Shown here: piece by piece, positions 14,940 through 24,126 of the stretch | Position numbering within the stretch: the stretch's first letter is position 1 | How the letters are laid out: each line of letters opens with the position of its first letter | DNA from: Psychrobacter sp. 4Bb | GTDB lineage: Bacteria; Pseudomonadota; Gammaproteobacteria; Pseudomonadales; Moraxellaceae | DNA length: 53,350 nucleotides | NCBI RefSeq assembly: GCF_002836735.1 | Contig: NZ_PJAS01000063.1 | Coordinates: 1-53,350, forward strand | Direction of reading: 5' to 3' | Translations under genes and position numbers: made by a program | The notes under the pieces: generated by a model | What the model was told of the DNA's origin: nothing | Database searches by the model: none | The model's input: the letters and a program-made list of their open reading frames with translations, nothing else

Positions 14940-16778
14940 ATGACGCCAAATGCTAGAGAAATGTCAGAAAGTAGACATAAGCAAATGCTGCGTTTGTTGA
15001 CGGCGCTTGCTGCTGTCGTTGGTACGACCAATGTATTGACAAAACTTAGCCAACAGCAGTCTTATGTGCAAGGTGCGATTGAGGCTGTCACAGACGCTAC
15101 CATCGCAGTTGTGATACCGCACTCTCTTGTGGCACTATGGCGCGTCATTAATATCTGTGCCACTTTTGATGTGATTATCATTGCTCAAGCGGCCAATACA
15201 GGCCTAACAGGTGGCTCAACACCGAATGGAGAGTATGACAGGCCGCTAGTCGTAATCTCTATGCAGTTATTGGGCGGCGTGCATTTACTTAATGATGCAG
15301 CAGAACTGGTTGCTTTGCCAGCCGCTACTTTGCAGCAATTAGAGTCCACACTTGCGCCATTAGGGCGTGAGCCGCATTCAGTACTGGGCTCTAGTTGTGT
15401 GGGAGCATCGGTGATAGGCGGCATCTGTAACAGTTCAGGCGGGATGTTGGTGCAGCGTGGACCTGCCTATACTGAAATGGCATTATTTGCCAGACGCAAT
15501 GACTCAGGAGTGTTTGAGTTAATCAATCACTTAGGACTGGATTTGGGGTCGCATCCAGAGGAAATGCTAGAGAACCTGCAAGCTGGCACGTTTAATAAAG
15601 CTTCAAATAGCACGAGCAACAGTAACGCCTGCACCAACCATCATTATCAACACAAAGTCCGTGATTGTGAGGCAGAGACACCTGCTAGATTTAACAACGA
15701 TCCCAGCGGTCTGTACGAAGCATCTGGTTCGGCTGGCAAGGTCATCGTGTTTGCAGTGAGAGTGGCGACCTTTGTCAAACCCAAGCGAGAGCAAACATTT
15801 TATATCTCGACCAACGACGCTGATACCTTGACCACACTTAGAAAACAATGGTTACAAAGCGAGTTGAAATTGCCTGTGTCGGCTGAGTATATGCATAAAG
15901 ACTATAACGACATTACTATGCACTATGGCCGAGACACTTGCTTGAGTATGCGTAAGCTCCCTGCCAGCAAGATAGGGTCGCTATATCGACTGCAAGCAAA
16001 GGTTGGCTACTATTTGGATAAGTGGCATCTTCCAAAAACGCTGCTAGATCGGATATTACAGATGACATCTAGGTTTATGCCGCCGTCATTACCAGCCACT
16101 TTGACCACGCAGGCATGCTCATATAAATACCATTTGATTATAAAAGTCGCAGATGGTTTTGATAACGACTCTAATAATGGCACCAATAAAAATTCAGATA
16201 AAGATTCTAATAAAACTGATGGCAACAATATCGCCGCTGCGCAGGATTTTTTGCAAAATCATCTACAGCAATATCAAGGTGCGCTGCATGTGTGTACAGA
16301 GCTTGAATCGCAATCACTGTTGGTATTTCGCAGTGCCGCGACCGCTGCCATGTTTCGTTATCATAATTTAAATCAAGATAAGTTTGGCGAGCTGCTATCG
16401 ACCGATATTGCTTTACCTAGAAATGCTGTAGATTGGGACGAGACTCTACCTGAACATTTACAAGAACAAGTCAGTAAAACCTTTTATCTGGGGCATTTTT
16501 TCTGTCATGTCATGCACCAAGACTATTTATTGAAACCTAAGACCAATGCCAAGCAATTCAAGGAAGACCTGCTGGAATTTTATGACCAACGTCATATTGA
16601 GTATCCTGCCGAACACAATGTGGGGCATGTGTATCCTGCTAAAACTGAGCTACATTATTTTTATAAAAAACTGGATCCAACCAATTCGCTCAACCCAGGT
16701 ATTGGTCAGACAGAGAAATGGAAAAACTGGCAATCATCGCCCATTAAGGAGAAATTAAATGACGAGTTACATGGATAA
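14940..16778 (+). CDS. dld: Dld-type FAD-linked D-2-hydroxyacid (D-lactate) dehydrogenase
   Basis: This protein of about 612 residues is a close relative of the quinone-linked peripheral membrane D-lactate dehydrogenase Dld (571 in E. coli). Matching stretches include IIAQAANTGLTGGSTPNGEYDRPLVVIS, LGREPHSVLGSSCVGASVIGGICNSSGGMLVQRGPAYTEM, the cap-domain SAEYMHKD and the C-terminal YPAEHNVGHVY and DPTNSLNPGIGQ. ATG 14940 is preferred, with AAGGAAG seven bases upstream; GTG 14919 is an alternative. It has an extra, low-complexity N/S/D/K/T-rich segment of about 22 residues (near 16150-16235) that E. coli Dld lacks. Its place between AruI and a membrane protein suggests a substrate in this pathway, possibly the hydroxy analogue of 2-ketoarginine, but plain D-lactate is equally allowed. 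Confidence 0.85.
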   Translation: MTPNAREMSESRHKQMLRLLTALAAVVGTTNVLTKLSQQQSYVQGAIEAVTDATIAVVIPHSLVALWRVINICATFDVIIIAQAANTGLTGGSTPNGEYDRPLVVISMQLLGGVHLLNDAAELVALPAATLQQLESTLAPLGREPHSVLGSSCVGASVIGGICNSSGGMLVQRGPAYTEMALFARRNDSGVFELINHLGLDLGSHPEEMLENLQAGTFNKASNSTSNSNACTNHHYQHKVRDCEAETPARFNNDPSGLYEASGSAGKVIVFAVRVATFVKPKREQTFYISTNDADTLTTLRKQWLQSELKLPVSAEYMHKDYNDITMHYGRDTCLSMRKLPASKIGSLYRLQAKVGYYLDKWHLPKTLLDRILQMTSRFMPPSLPATLTTQACSYKYHLIIKVADGFDNDSNNGTNKNSDKDSNKTDGNNIAAAQDFLQNHLQQYQGALHVCTELESQSLLVFRSAATAAMFRYHNLNQDKFGELLSTDIALPRNAVDWDETLPEHLQEQVSKTFYLGHFFCHVMHQDYLLKPKTNAKQFKEDLLEFYDQRHIEYPAEHNVGHVYPAKTELHYFYKKLDPTNSLNPGIGQTEKWKNWQSSPIKEKLNDELHG

Positions 16779-18165
16779 GTCGCAGCAGCCGATTTTAGGG
16801 AATAATACGGTTGATCCAGAAACGCCAAAGGCAGGACAGTGGCGTGCAGCAATGTGGAAGTTCCTATTGTTTTCAGCACTAGGTATCGCGCTGTTTATCA
16901 TACCGTTTGAGTGGGATGGTAAAGTCACGATCTTATTGGGTGTGTTGACCGATACGCTACAAACCGTGTTAGGTGGATTTGTAGCCTATATTGCGATGGC
17001 GATAGTGACTATCTCCGCTCTTGGTGCACTGGCAGTCAAAGCGTTAAAGCCCAATTTGCATGAAGATTCATTGGTAAAAAAGCTCTTTGATATTGATTGG
17101 TTTTGGCTGTCCACGCGGTTTTTAGGTATGTTGTTTGTTTGGATGATTTTCCTACAAGTCGGCCCCGAGTTTATTATCAATCGTAATACGGGCGGCGTCA
17201 TTTTCGAAGATTTGATTCCTATTCTGATTCCGTTGTTTTTCTTTGCCATTTTATCGCTACCATTTTTGACTGATTTTGGCTTGATGGAATTTTTGGGTAC
17301 CTTAGCCAGTAAAGTGTTTATCAAACTTTTCAAACTACCTGGTCGTTCTGCGGTTGATGCAATGTCTTCTTGGTTTGGTGCAGCGTCTATCGGCTTGCTA
17401 GTCACTATGCAAGAGTATGACAAAAGCTTCTACAGTCAGCGTGAAGCCGCCATTATTGCGACTACATTTTCAGTCACTTCTATCGCCTTTACCTATGTGG
17501 TTGCCAAAACCATCGGTGTAGACAATAACTTCGTCTTCTTTTATCTGACCATTGCGCTAACCGGTTTCATCGCTGCGATTATTATGCCGCGTATACCACC
17601 ATTATCACTTAAGCCTGATACGTATCACTCTGGCAAAAGCATGCTAGATGAAGGTATTCCTGCTGAATATACAACGTATCAATGGGCAGTTAATCGTGCG
17701 GTTACTCGCGCGCATTCTATGCCAAGCTTAGGTAAAGTGTTCAAACGCAGCGTACACAATCTGTTTGATATCTACTTTGGACTGATTCCTGTTATCTTTG
17801 CTATCGGTACCATCGGCCTTGGCTTAGCAGAGTACACGCCTGTCTTTAATTGGCTTGCGACACCACTTGTACCACTACTTGAATGGTTACAGATTCCAGA
17901 GGCGGCAAAGGCTGCACCTGCCATGATTATGGGCTTTGCAGATATGTACTTGCCAGCATTGGTCGGCAAAAGCATTGAAAGTGAGATGACACGTTTCATC
18001 GTTGGTGCTGCCTCAATTACTCAGATTATCTATATGTCTGAAGTGGGTGCGCTGATTTTGAAATCAAATATTAAGCTAAATGTATTAGAGCTATTTTTAA
18101 TCTTTATCCTTCGTACGCTTATCAGCTTGGTAGTAATTACGTCTGTGGCGCATCTACTGTATTAG
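16759..18165 (+). CDS. YjiH-family multispanning membrane protein (nucleoside-recognition 'gate' domain)
   Basis: This 468-residue inner membrane protein of about 10 helices is similar to E. coli YjiH. Typical segments are FLTDFGLMEFLGTLASKVFIKLFKLPGRSAVDAMSSWFGAASIGLLVTMQEY and the late AKAAPAMIMGFADMYLPALVGKSIESEMTRF. The gate domain is shared with nucleoside transporters and sporulation proteins; transport of a small metabolite is probable, the substrate unknown. The start at 16759 has AAGGAG seven bases upstream and lies 20 bp inside the end of the dld gene, so it is coupled to it. It could be the exporter or importer of the substrate of that dehydrogenase. Confidence 0.8.
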   Translation: MTSYMDKSQQPILGNNTVDPETPKAGQWRAAMWKFLLFSALGIALFIIPFEWDGKVTILLGVLTDTLQTVLGGFVAYIAMAIVTISALGALAVKALKPNLHEDSLVKKLFDIDWFWLSTRFLGMLFVWMIFLQVGPEFIINRNTGGVIFEDLIPILIPLFFFAILSLPFLTDFGLMEFLGTLASKVFIKLFKLPGRSAVDAMSSWFGAASIGLLVTMQEYDKSFYSQREAAIIATTFSVTSIAFTYVVAKTIGVDNNFVFFYLTIALTGFIAAIIMPRIPPLSLKPDTYHSGKSMLDEGIPAEYTTYQWAVNRAVTRAHSMPSLGKVFKRSVHNLFDIYFGLIPVIFAIGTIGLGLAEYTPVFNWLATPLVPLLEWLQIPEAAKAAPAMIMGFADMYLPALVGKSIESEMTRFIVGAASITQIIYMSEVGALILKSNIKLNVLELFLIFILRTLISLVVITSVAHLLY

Positions 18166-18211
18166 TGGCGTGTCTAGTATTCACAAGGCATCTAGCCTGA
18201 CGATAATATAC

Positions 18212-18251
18212 AAATGGTCGGTTTTTCTGTAGTCAGTTAAACCGACCATTT
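18212..18251. promoter_or_regulatory. Long perfect inverted repeat before the aldehyde dehydrogenase gene
   Basis: AAATGGTCGGTTT (18212-18224) is repeated inverted at 18239-18251, a 13-bp perfect stem with a 14-nt loop. No T-run follows on either strand, so it is not a classical terminator. It may be an RNA hairpin stabilising the upstream transcript or a weak terminator between the YjiH-type gene and the aldehyde dehydrogenase gene. Confidence 0.5.
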
Positions 18252-18311
18252 AGCCAATGACGTTACGCACATAAAGACAATTTGATCAAAAATATAAGGC
18301 GATTGACCATT

Positions 18312-19838
18312 ATGGAAATGCTGAACTCTACAGATTTAACCAGAGAAACTGCCATACAAACGGCTCAAAACGAAGTTGTATTAAATGCCGCTTATATCAA
18401 TGGTGACTGGGTTACGATTGAAGCCCTCGCGACTGACGGTAATAATGCAAGCTTTGATAATAGAAATAACCATGCGTTGTATGATCCAAATTCAGGTGAG
18501 GAGATTGCAACGACACGTCTGTGCACCAGTGCCCATGTAGAGCAGGCAGTCGAAGCGGCTGATGAAGCCTTTGCTAGCTGGTCACAGACTAGTGTAAGTG
18601 AGCGTGCCCGCTATCTAAATGCAATTGCAGAGTCTATGGAGCAGCAATTCGATAAGTTGGTTGGACTGTCTGTATTAAACAACGGCAAACCAATTGAAGA
18701 GGCGAAGATAGACGTAGGGGACGCCATTGCCTGCTATCGCTACTATGCCAATCTCATCACAGAGCAGGCAATATGGTCTAAGGTATCAACGCTTGAATCG
18801 GGTATTCGTTTGTTAAAGACATACTCGCCAGTGGGTGTTTGTGCGCTGATTACCCCTTGGAATTTTCCAATGGTGACGACTTCTTGGAAGCTGGCACCTG
18901 CGCTAGCGGCAGGTTGTACCGTGCTATTGAAACCGTCTGAGGTGACATTATTACCAGAGCTTATGCTAGGTAATATCTTGTCTGAGATAGGTTTGCCAAA
19001 AGGGGTGGTTAATATCTTACCAGGTGCTGCCGAAGTGGGCACTGCTATGACCAGTCATCCACTGATTGACAAAGTATCGTTTACTGGTAGTAATATAGTC
19101 GGTGAAAAGGTGATGATCCAAGCAGCAAAAGGTATCAAAGACATTAGCCTAGAGCTTGGCGGTAAGTCTGCTATTGTGATCTGTGCAGATGCTGATATTG
19201 ACTACGCTTGTGACTTAATCATTGGCGGTATATTTACCAATGCAGGTCAGATATGCTCGGCCACGTCGCGTTTGGTTGTACATCAAGACATCGCTGAACA
19301 GCTTTTTGAGACGTTAAAAGTAAAAACGGAAAGTTTGCAAATAGGTGATGGTTTCGCGACAGATACGCAAATGGGTCCATTGGTGAGCGAGCAGCAGCTG
19401 AATCAAGTTAAGAAGTTCTTTGATATTGCCGCTGACGAACATCTTGCTTGTTTGACTGGTGGCGAGATAGTTACTGGTTCAGGATATTTTGCAACCCCAA
19501 CGATTTATACAGACGTACCAACGACCAGCCAATTATGGATGGAGGAAGTGTTTGGGCCTGTATTAGTCAGTACAACCTTTATCGACAATGCAGAGGCTAT
19601 TCGCCTAGCTAATGATAGCAAGTTTGCTCTAGCAGCTACCATCGTGAGCGCCGATGAGACTGCTGCGCTTGAGATGGCGCTACAAATAAAAGCCGGGCAT
19701 ATCTGGATTAACGAGCAACAAATCGTACTGCCAGAAGCAGGATGGGGCGGATTTAAGCAAAGCGGTATCGGCCGTGAGTTGGGCGGTGATGGTTTGTCTG
19801 CTTATCAGAAAAGCAAGCACGTATTACTGACTCATTAA
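18312..19838 (+). CDS. NAD(P)-dependent aldehyde dehydrogenase, possible 4-guanidinobutyraldehyde dehydrogenase
   Basis: This enzyme of about 508 residues oxidises an aldehyde to the acid. Cofactor and catalytic motifs are complete: the ITPWNFP loop, LLKPSE, FTGSNIVGE, the general base glutamate in LELGGKS and the nucleophilic cysteine in FTNAGQICSATSRLV. The sequence sits in the betaine/aminoaldehyde dehydrogenase branch. In the context of AruI and guanidinobutyrase, the obvious substrate is 4-guanidinobutyraldehyde, the step done by KauB in Pseudomonas. ATG 18312 is preferred; an in-frame TTG at 18282 would add ten residues. A 146-bp gap with an inverted repeat separates it from the preceding gene, so it may be separately controlled. 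Confidence 0.87.
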   Translation: MEMLNSTDLTRETAIQTAQNEVVLNAAYINGDWVTIEALATDGNNASFDNRNNHALYDPNSGEEIATTRLCTSAHVEQAVEAADEAFASWSQTSVSERARYLNAIAESMEQQFDKLVGLSVLNNGKPIEEAKIDVGDAIACYRYYANLITEQAIWSKVSTLESGIRLLKTYSPVGVCALITPWNFPMVTTSWKLAPALAAGCTVLLKPSEVTLLPELMLGNILSEIGLPKGVVNILPGAAEVGTAMTSHPLIDKVSFTGSNIVGEKVMIQAAKGIKDISLELGGKSAIVICADADIDYACDLIIGGIFTNAGQICSATSRLVVHQDIAEQLFETLKVKTESLQIGDGFATDTQMGPLVSEQQLNQVKKFFDIAADEHLACLTGGEIVTGSGYFATPTIYTDVPTTSQLWMEEVFGPVLVSTTFIDNAEAIRLANDSKFALAATIVSADETAALEMALQIKAGHIWINEQQIVLPEAGWGGFKQSGIGRELGGDGLSAYQKSKHVLLTH

Positions 19839-20011
19839 CTAGATTTTCACGTTTCTCGCTAGCCGTCATAAAGATTTGCACCTAGCTATTAACAGGATTG
19901 TTGATAGCTAAGTCGTGCTGTAGCATTACGTTTGTTTACCAGACCGTTTCTTATATTAACTTTACTGTCGCACCCATTCAGGATAAAATTGAGCAATCAT
20001 TCAAGTTTTAT

Positions 20012-20047
20012 AGCCGTGCCCATTTCTATATGAGGTCACGGCTTTTT
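20012..20047 (+). terminator. Terminator-like hairpin just upstream of the TetR gene
   Basis: AGCCGTG (20012-20018) pairs with CACGGCT (20037-20043), followed by TTTTT. It lies 175 bp after the aldehyde dehydrogenase stop and only 15-20 bp before the TetR start. It either ends the upstream transcript or attenuates the regulator gene. Confidence 0.6.
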
Positions 20048-20061
20048 AAATGGGGCACATT

Positions 20062-20673
20062 ATGTCACGCACCGCACTTTACAACCGTCATGATGCCTTG
20101 GAGCGTGCGCTACAGCTTTTTTGGCAAAAGGGTTTTCATGCTACTTCTCTAAAAGACATCGAGCAAGCACTTGATATGCGCCCAGGCAGTATCTACGCAG
20201 CTTTTGGCAATAAAGAGGGACTGTTTCAAGAAGCACTAGAATATTATGCGCGTCTAGGATTGACTGAACTTGAGCGAGTATTGAGCCATCATAAAACGCC
20301 TTTATTAGGCCTTGCGGCTTACATACGTCAGCTTGGCGGGATTCGTGATAAAGCGTTACCGAGCCGTGCTTGTATGTTGGTCAAAAGCTTACTAGAGCTT
20401 GGTGCGCGTGAACAAACAGCGTTAACCAAGGTGGAAATGCTGCTGGCAGGTATGGAGACACGCTTTATAGAATGCTTTAAAGAAGCGCAGAATGTAGGTG
20501 AAATGAATAGTCAGCTGGATGCGGTTCGACTTGGCCGTCGCCTACAGGCAGAAGTCATGGGTCTGCGTGCTTTTGCACAGCGTGATGTAGAAAGCTCGAC
20601 AGTACACGCCCTTGCTGAAGATATGGCCTTATCTATAGAAGCGTTGCGACTCGATAACTCAGTAAACGCTTAG
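20062..20673 (+). CDS. TetR-family transcription regulator
   Basis: This 203-residue regulator starts at ATG 20062, with GGGG six bases upstream; an ATG at 20050 in frame would add four residues. The helix-turn-helix (about residues 8-52, NRHDALERALQLFWQKGFHATSLKDIEQALDMRPGSIYAAFGNKEGLFQEALEYY) is typical, and the AefR/TetR_C-like C-terminal part is all-helical. It directly follows the aldehyde dehydrogenase gene in the same direction and may regulate it, but there is no evidence for the ligand. It converges with the leftward phosphatidyltransferase gene. Confidence 0.88.
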   Translation: MSRTALYNRHDALERALQLFWQKGFHATSLKDIEQALDMRPGSIYAAFGNKEGLFQEALEYYARLGLTELERVLSHHKTPLLGLAAYIRQLGGIRDKALPSRACMLVKSLLELGAREQTALTKVEMLLAGMETRFIECFKEAQNVGEMNSQLDAVRLGRRLQAEVMGLRAFAQRDVESSTVHALAEDMALSIEALRLDNSVNA

Positions 20674-20717
20674 AATGTCATAATCGGGTGTTCAAGACGG
20701 CATATATCTTCAGACGC

Positions 20718-21344
20718 TTACTTAGAAGATTCTAGCTGTTTAAGAGTATGATACCCACCATGTATACGGGTAAAAATAGTAATAGCACAGGCAGTAGCAA
20801 AGATACCAGCAAGTAGCACAAACTGCTGTGGCCAAATACAGAGAGCAATAAACAGAGCAATAGTCTCGGTGCCCTCGGTGAGGCCGTTGAGATAATAAAA
20901 GCTTTTATACTTAAACTGAGGCTTGTCTAATTGAAACTTTTCAGCAGAAATCGCAAACGCCAAAAAGCTCGAACCTGTCCCAATAAATGCTGCTAATAAC
21001 AACGCGCCTGCAATAGCGTTTTGTGCAGGGTTAGTCAAAATGAACCCAAGTGGCACAGCAGCATAAAACAAAAAATCGAGGGTAATATCTAAGTAGCCGC
21101 CTGCGCTTGTGCTTTGCTGTGCGTAGCGTGCCATTGCGCCGTCCAGCCCATCAAAGATACGATTCAATATTATCACTGCCAGCGCGCCATACCATAGCTC
21201 AAACGCGAGTAGTGGTAATGCTAACATACCAACCAAGAATCCAGCTACCGTAAGCTGATCAGCCGTAATACCGAGCTTATGCAATGTCGCTACTATTGGA
21301 GTTAGCAGTGGCTTGATCACGGGCGTAATAAACTTGTCTAACAT
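20718..21344 (-). CDS. ynjF: CDP-alcohol phosphatidyltransferase family membrane protein (YnjF-like)
   Basis: This 208-residue inner membrane enzyme has the complete family signature DGLDGAMARYAQQSTSAGGYLDITLDF (D..DG..AR........G...D...D), which binds CDP and two metal ions, plus about six membrane segments. It would move a phosphatidyl or related group from a CDP-linked donor to an alcohol. It follows ynjB-ynjC-ynjD on the same strand, exactly as ynjF does in E. coli (except that ynjE is absent), which supports the YnjF identity. The substrate is unknown in both organisms. Confidence 0.82.
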   Translation of the reverse strand: MLDKFITPVIKPLLTPIVATLHKLGITADQLTVAGFLVGMLALPLLAFELWYGALAVIILNRIFDGLDGAMARYAQQSTSAGGYLDITLDFLFYAAVPLGFILTNPAQNAIAGALLLAAFIGTGSSFLAFAISAEKFQLDKPQFKYKSFYYLNGLTEGTETIALFIALCIWPQQFVLLAGIFATACAITIFTRIHGGYHTLKQLESSK

Positions 21345-21588
21345 GCGAGCTGCCTTTTGTATTTTGCTTATTTTGGTACTTTGATTGGGTATTTAGCGTT
21401 GATATTTGACTCTGATATCCAAAACTATTGTCCTAGGGACGTGTCATCATTTAGATTGTGGAGCTTACAATGAGAAAAATTGCAGTCAAACAAGGAAGAA
21501 TTCGCCGTAAATATGGATATATTGACAAGATTTCTGACGATGTTTGACAAAATTTAGCCATTTTAAGGCCACTAAATGTATCAATGTG

Positions 21589-22230
21589 CTAATTGATGAT
21601 ACGGCCTAGATAAATAATTTTACCGTTAGCTGCTTCAGCGTCGCTTTGGTCGTGCGTGACCATAATAGCAGGCAACTTATGAGTACGAATCTGATCGAAT
21701 ACCAATTGCCGTGTATCCATTCTCAATTGAGTATCAAGTTTGCTAAACGGCTCATCAAGTAGTATCGCTTTGGGCTCACTCAGCAGCGTGCGTAGTAGGG
21801 CAACACGTGCTTGTTGACCACCTGATAGGTTATCAGGGTGACGATCTCCCATCCCTTCTAAGCCCACTTGGGCTAAAGACTGCGCTATTTTTTCAACTCG
21901 CTGTTTTTTATTTCCTTTTGGCATGGCAAAAGCAATGTTACCCGCGACGGATAGGTGCGAAAACAGCAGTGCATCTTGGTACAGCACACCAATCCGGCGC
22001 AAATGCGCTGGCAAGTGCGTCACGTTCTCATCGTTTAACCAGACAGTACCCGTCGCGGTAAAATCGCTAGCCAAAGTGCCTGTTAGCCAGTTCAGTAAGC
22101 TGGACTTACCACTACCAGAAGGGCCCATCACGGTTAGGATGTCGCCACCAGCGATGTGCTCATTGATAATTAATAACTGCTCGTTTTGACGAAACAGCTG
22201 TAAGTCTTTTATCTGTAGAGATGATGGCAT
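21589..22230 (-). CDS. ynjD: ABC transporter ATP-binding protein (YnjD-like)
   Basis: This 213-residue ATPase has the Walker A GPSGSGKSS, signature LSGGQQARVALLRTL, Walker B AILLDEPFSKLD and the switch histidine in VTHDQ. The start is ATG 22230, with AAGGGA five bases upstream; a GTG at 22257 in frame is less likely. It is close in length to E. coli YnjD (217) and closely follows the permease and binding-protein genes. It energises the uptake system encoded by 22363-25421; an iron or thiamine-like substrate has been suggested by family resemblance only. Confidence 0.87.
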   Translation of the reverse strand: MPSSLQIKDLQLFRQNEQLLIINEHIAGGDILTVMGPSGSGKSSLLNWLTGTLASDFTATGTVWLNDENVTHLPAHLRRIGVLYQDALLFSHLSVAGNIAFAMPKGNKKQRVEKIAQSLAQVGLEGMGDRHPDNLSGGQQARVALLRTLLSEPKAILLDEPFSKLDTQLRMDTRQLVFDQIRTHKLPAIMVTHDQSDAEAANGKIIYLGRIIN

Positions 22231-22362
22231 CAGGATCCCTTTATTTGTGTTTTTCACGACTGATTATTTTAGTATTTGGTATTTTTAGCAGCTAGTTTTT
22301 TCATAACGGCTGTTTTCGATAGCTGATGCTTTTCACAACTTTTCTTATGCGTGGTCAGCCTG

Positions 22363-24126
22363 CTACCGAGCGCCACTTCTAAAAAAGTATTTGGGTAGCA
22401 CCCAAGCCACTATAAAACCGATGAGCGGTAGCGCCATTTGCATAATCGCATAGACGGCACTGGTACGCCTACTGGCACCATTTGCCAGTGTCACCGCTTC
22501 AGTCGTGATAGTAGCAATACGTCCGCCACCCGCCAATAAAGTTGGCAAGTACTGACCAAAGCTGATCGCTAGACCGAGTGCTATAGCAATTAAAATAGGG
22601 GCAAATAACTGCGGCAGTTTTATCTGAAAAAACACTTTAATGGGTGCAGCACCAAGGCTGGCGGCCACATGAGCAAAACGAGGGTCTAGGCGTCGATAGC
22701 TACTGGCCAGTGATAAAAACACGTACGGCAGCACGAATAAAAGATGAGCAAAGGCCACATTAAAAAATTCTGATTGATGATTGGCCAACTGCTGTAACCA
22801 TACCAAGCCAAATAAAAACGCGATACTTGGTACCAGTAGCGGTAAGTAAATAATAAAACTGGTGAAGTGTGACAATGGCTTAGCACTCAGTTGCTCAGCT
22901 TCCAAGCATAGCAGAGTCAGAAAAACAGCAAAGGCAGTACTGACGGCCCCAATGCTAAGTGTATTGACCAACGGTGTGCTCATTTGGGTAAAGGCACTTT
23001 GAAAGTGTAATAATACGAATTGCTCTGGTAGCATCGCTGGAAACCGCCAAAATCCTGCAAATGCCCATAATACAAGGCCAGCGAGTGACATGAGCATAAA
23101 GCCAATCACACCTACGGTAAGTATAGCGGTGACTTTTTGCCAGATAGTATCTGCATAATGACGTTTGCCATTGACTGACGAAACACTAAATATTGCCTTG
23201 ATAGTTTTTTCGCTGCCCAGCCAAAAGCCGACTAAACCTGCTGTCAGTACGAGCTGCAATAATGCGCCTGCTGATGCCTTGATACGCAATGTCAGGTCAA
23301 CATCGTTAAACCATTGTATGATAGAGACAGCAAGCGTTGGCGGTGTGTTAGGACCCAATATCAACGGCATCTCTACACTCGCACTGGCATAGGCCAACAC
23401 GGCCAAAATTGGTAAACGTAGAAAAGGATATAACAGGGGCAAGACCGCCTTAAAAAAGGCAGTAATTGGGTAATAACCTAAATTGAGCGCAACAGTATAT
23501 TGTTGGCGCAGTTTTTTGCCAAGCTCAGGCTGAGCAAGCGCGCCCAGTGCCATTAATAATAAAAACGGCAGCTCTTTTAAGGTTAAACCCAAGATGATAC
23601 TGATACCGTATGGATCATGCGGAAACATACCATCGGGTGCCATCTCCCAACCAGTTAGCCACGGGGAGATGAGCCGTGCAAACATGCCTGATGGCGCAAT
23701 CAAAAACCCAACGGCAATGGCTGCAGCTGCATGAGGAATAACCAAGATAGGGCTTAATAAATGCTCAATACGCTGCAACCAAACACTGTTAAAAAACGCC
23801 GCCAATATCATCAGGGCAATGACAAAAGCGAGTAAGGTGCTGATAAGTCCTGTAGCAAGACTTAATGCAGCCATCTGCGTGATACCAGGCGTTTGCCATA
23901 GATCTATAAACCCTTGCAGATTCAAGGTTGTTTTTTCAAGGGCAGGAACCCAGCTCAGGGCAGGCAACAGTACACAGATGAGGCCACAGAGTACAGGTAG
24001 TATTAATATGAGAATTAAGAGTTTGGGACTAAAAGACACGATACGCGTAAACAGGTCTTTTTTCTCAAGCGTAGTAGGTCTAGGTTTATCACCTTTTTTC
24101 GTTATTTTGTCAAAACCTTGGCTCAT
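22363..24126 (-). CDS. ynjC: ABC transporter permease, fused two-domain type (YnjC-like)
   Basis: This permease of about 587 residues contains two tandem binding-protein-dependent transport domains, each with its EAA-type loop (around GLTLKELPFLLLMALGALAQ and, in the second half, AHVAASLGAAPIKVFFQIKLPQL), and about 12 helices in total. The fused architecture is that of E. coli YnjC (511 residues) and of Fe3+/thiamine permeases. ATG 24126 overlaps the stop of the binding-protein gene (ATGA), so I prefer it to an upstream GTG at 24177 that would lie inside that gene. Confidence 0.86.
   Translation of the reverse strand: MSQGFDKITKKGDKPRPTTLEKKDLFTRIVSFSPKLLILILILPVLCGLICVLLPALSWVPALEKTTLNLQGFIDLWQTPGITQMAALSLATGLISTLLAFVIALMILAAFFNSVWLQRIEHLLSPILVIPHAAAAIAVGFLIAPSGMFARLISPWLTGWEMAPDGMFPHDPYGISIILGLTLKELPFLLLMALGALAQPELGKKLRQQYTVALNLGYYPITAFFKAVLPLLYPFLRLPILAVLAYASASVEMPLILGPNTPPTLAVSIIQWFNDVDLTLRIKASAGALLQLVLTAGLVGFWLGSEKTIKAIFSVSSVNGKRHYADTIWQKVTAILTVGVIGFMLMSLAGLVLWAFAGFWRFPAMLPEQFVLLHFQSAFTQMSTPLVNTLSIGAVSTAFAVFLTLLCLEAEQLSAKPLSHFTSFIIYLPLLVPSIAFLFGLVWLQQLANHQSEFFNVAFAHLLFVLPYVFLSLASSYRRLDPRFAHVAASLGAAPIKVFFQIKLPQLFAPILIAIALGLAISFGQYLPTLLAGGGRIATITTEAVTLANGASRRTSAVYAIMQMALPLIGFIVAWVLPKYFFRSGAR

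Noticed and set aside
21470..21547. 25-codon plus-strand frame (MRKIAVKQGRIRRKYGYI...) with a GGAG before its ATG
   Set aside because: It lies between two leftward genes of one set and is too short to assess; no family resemblance.
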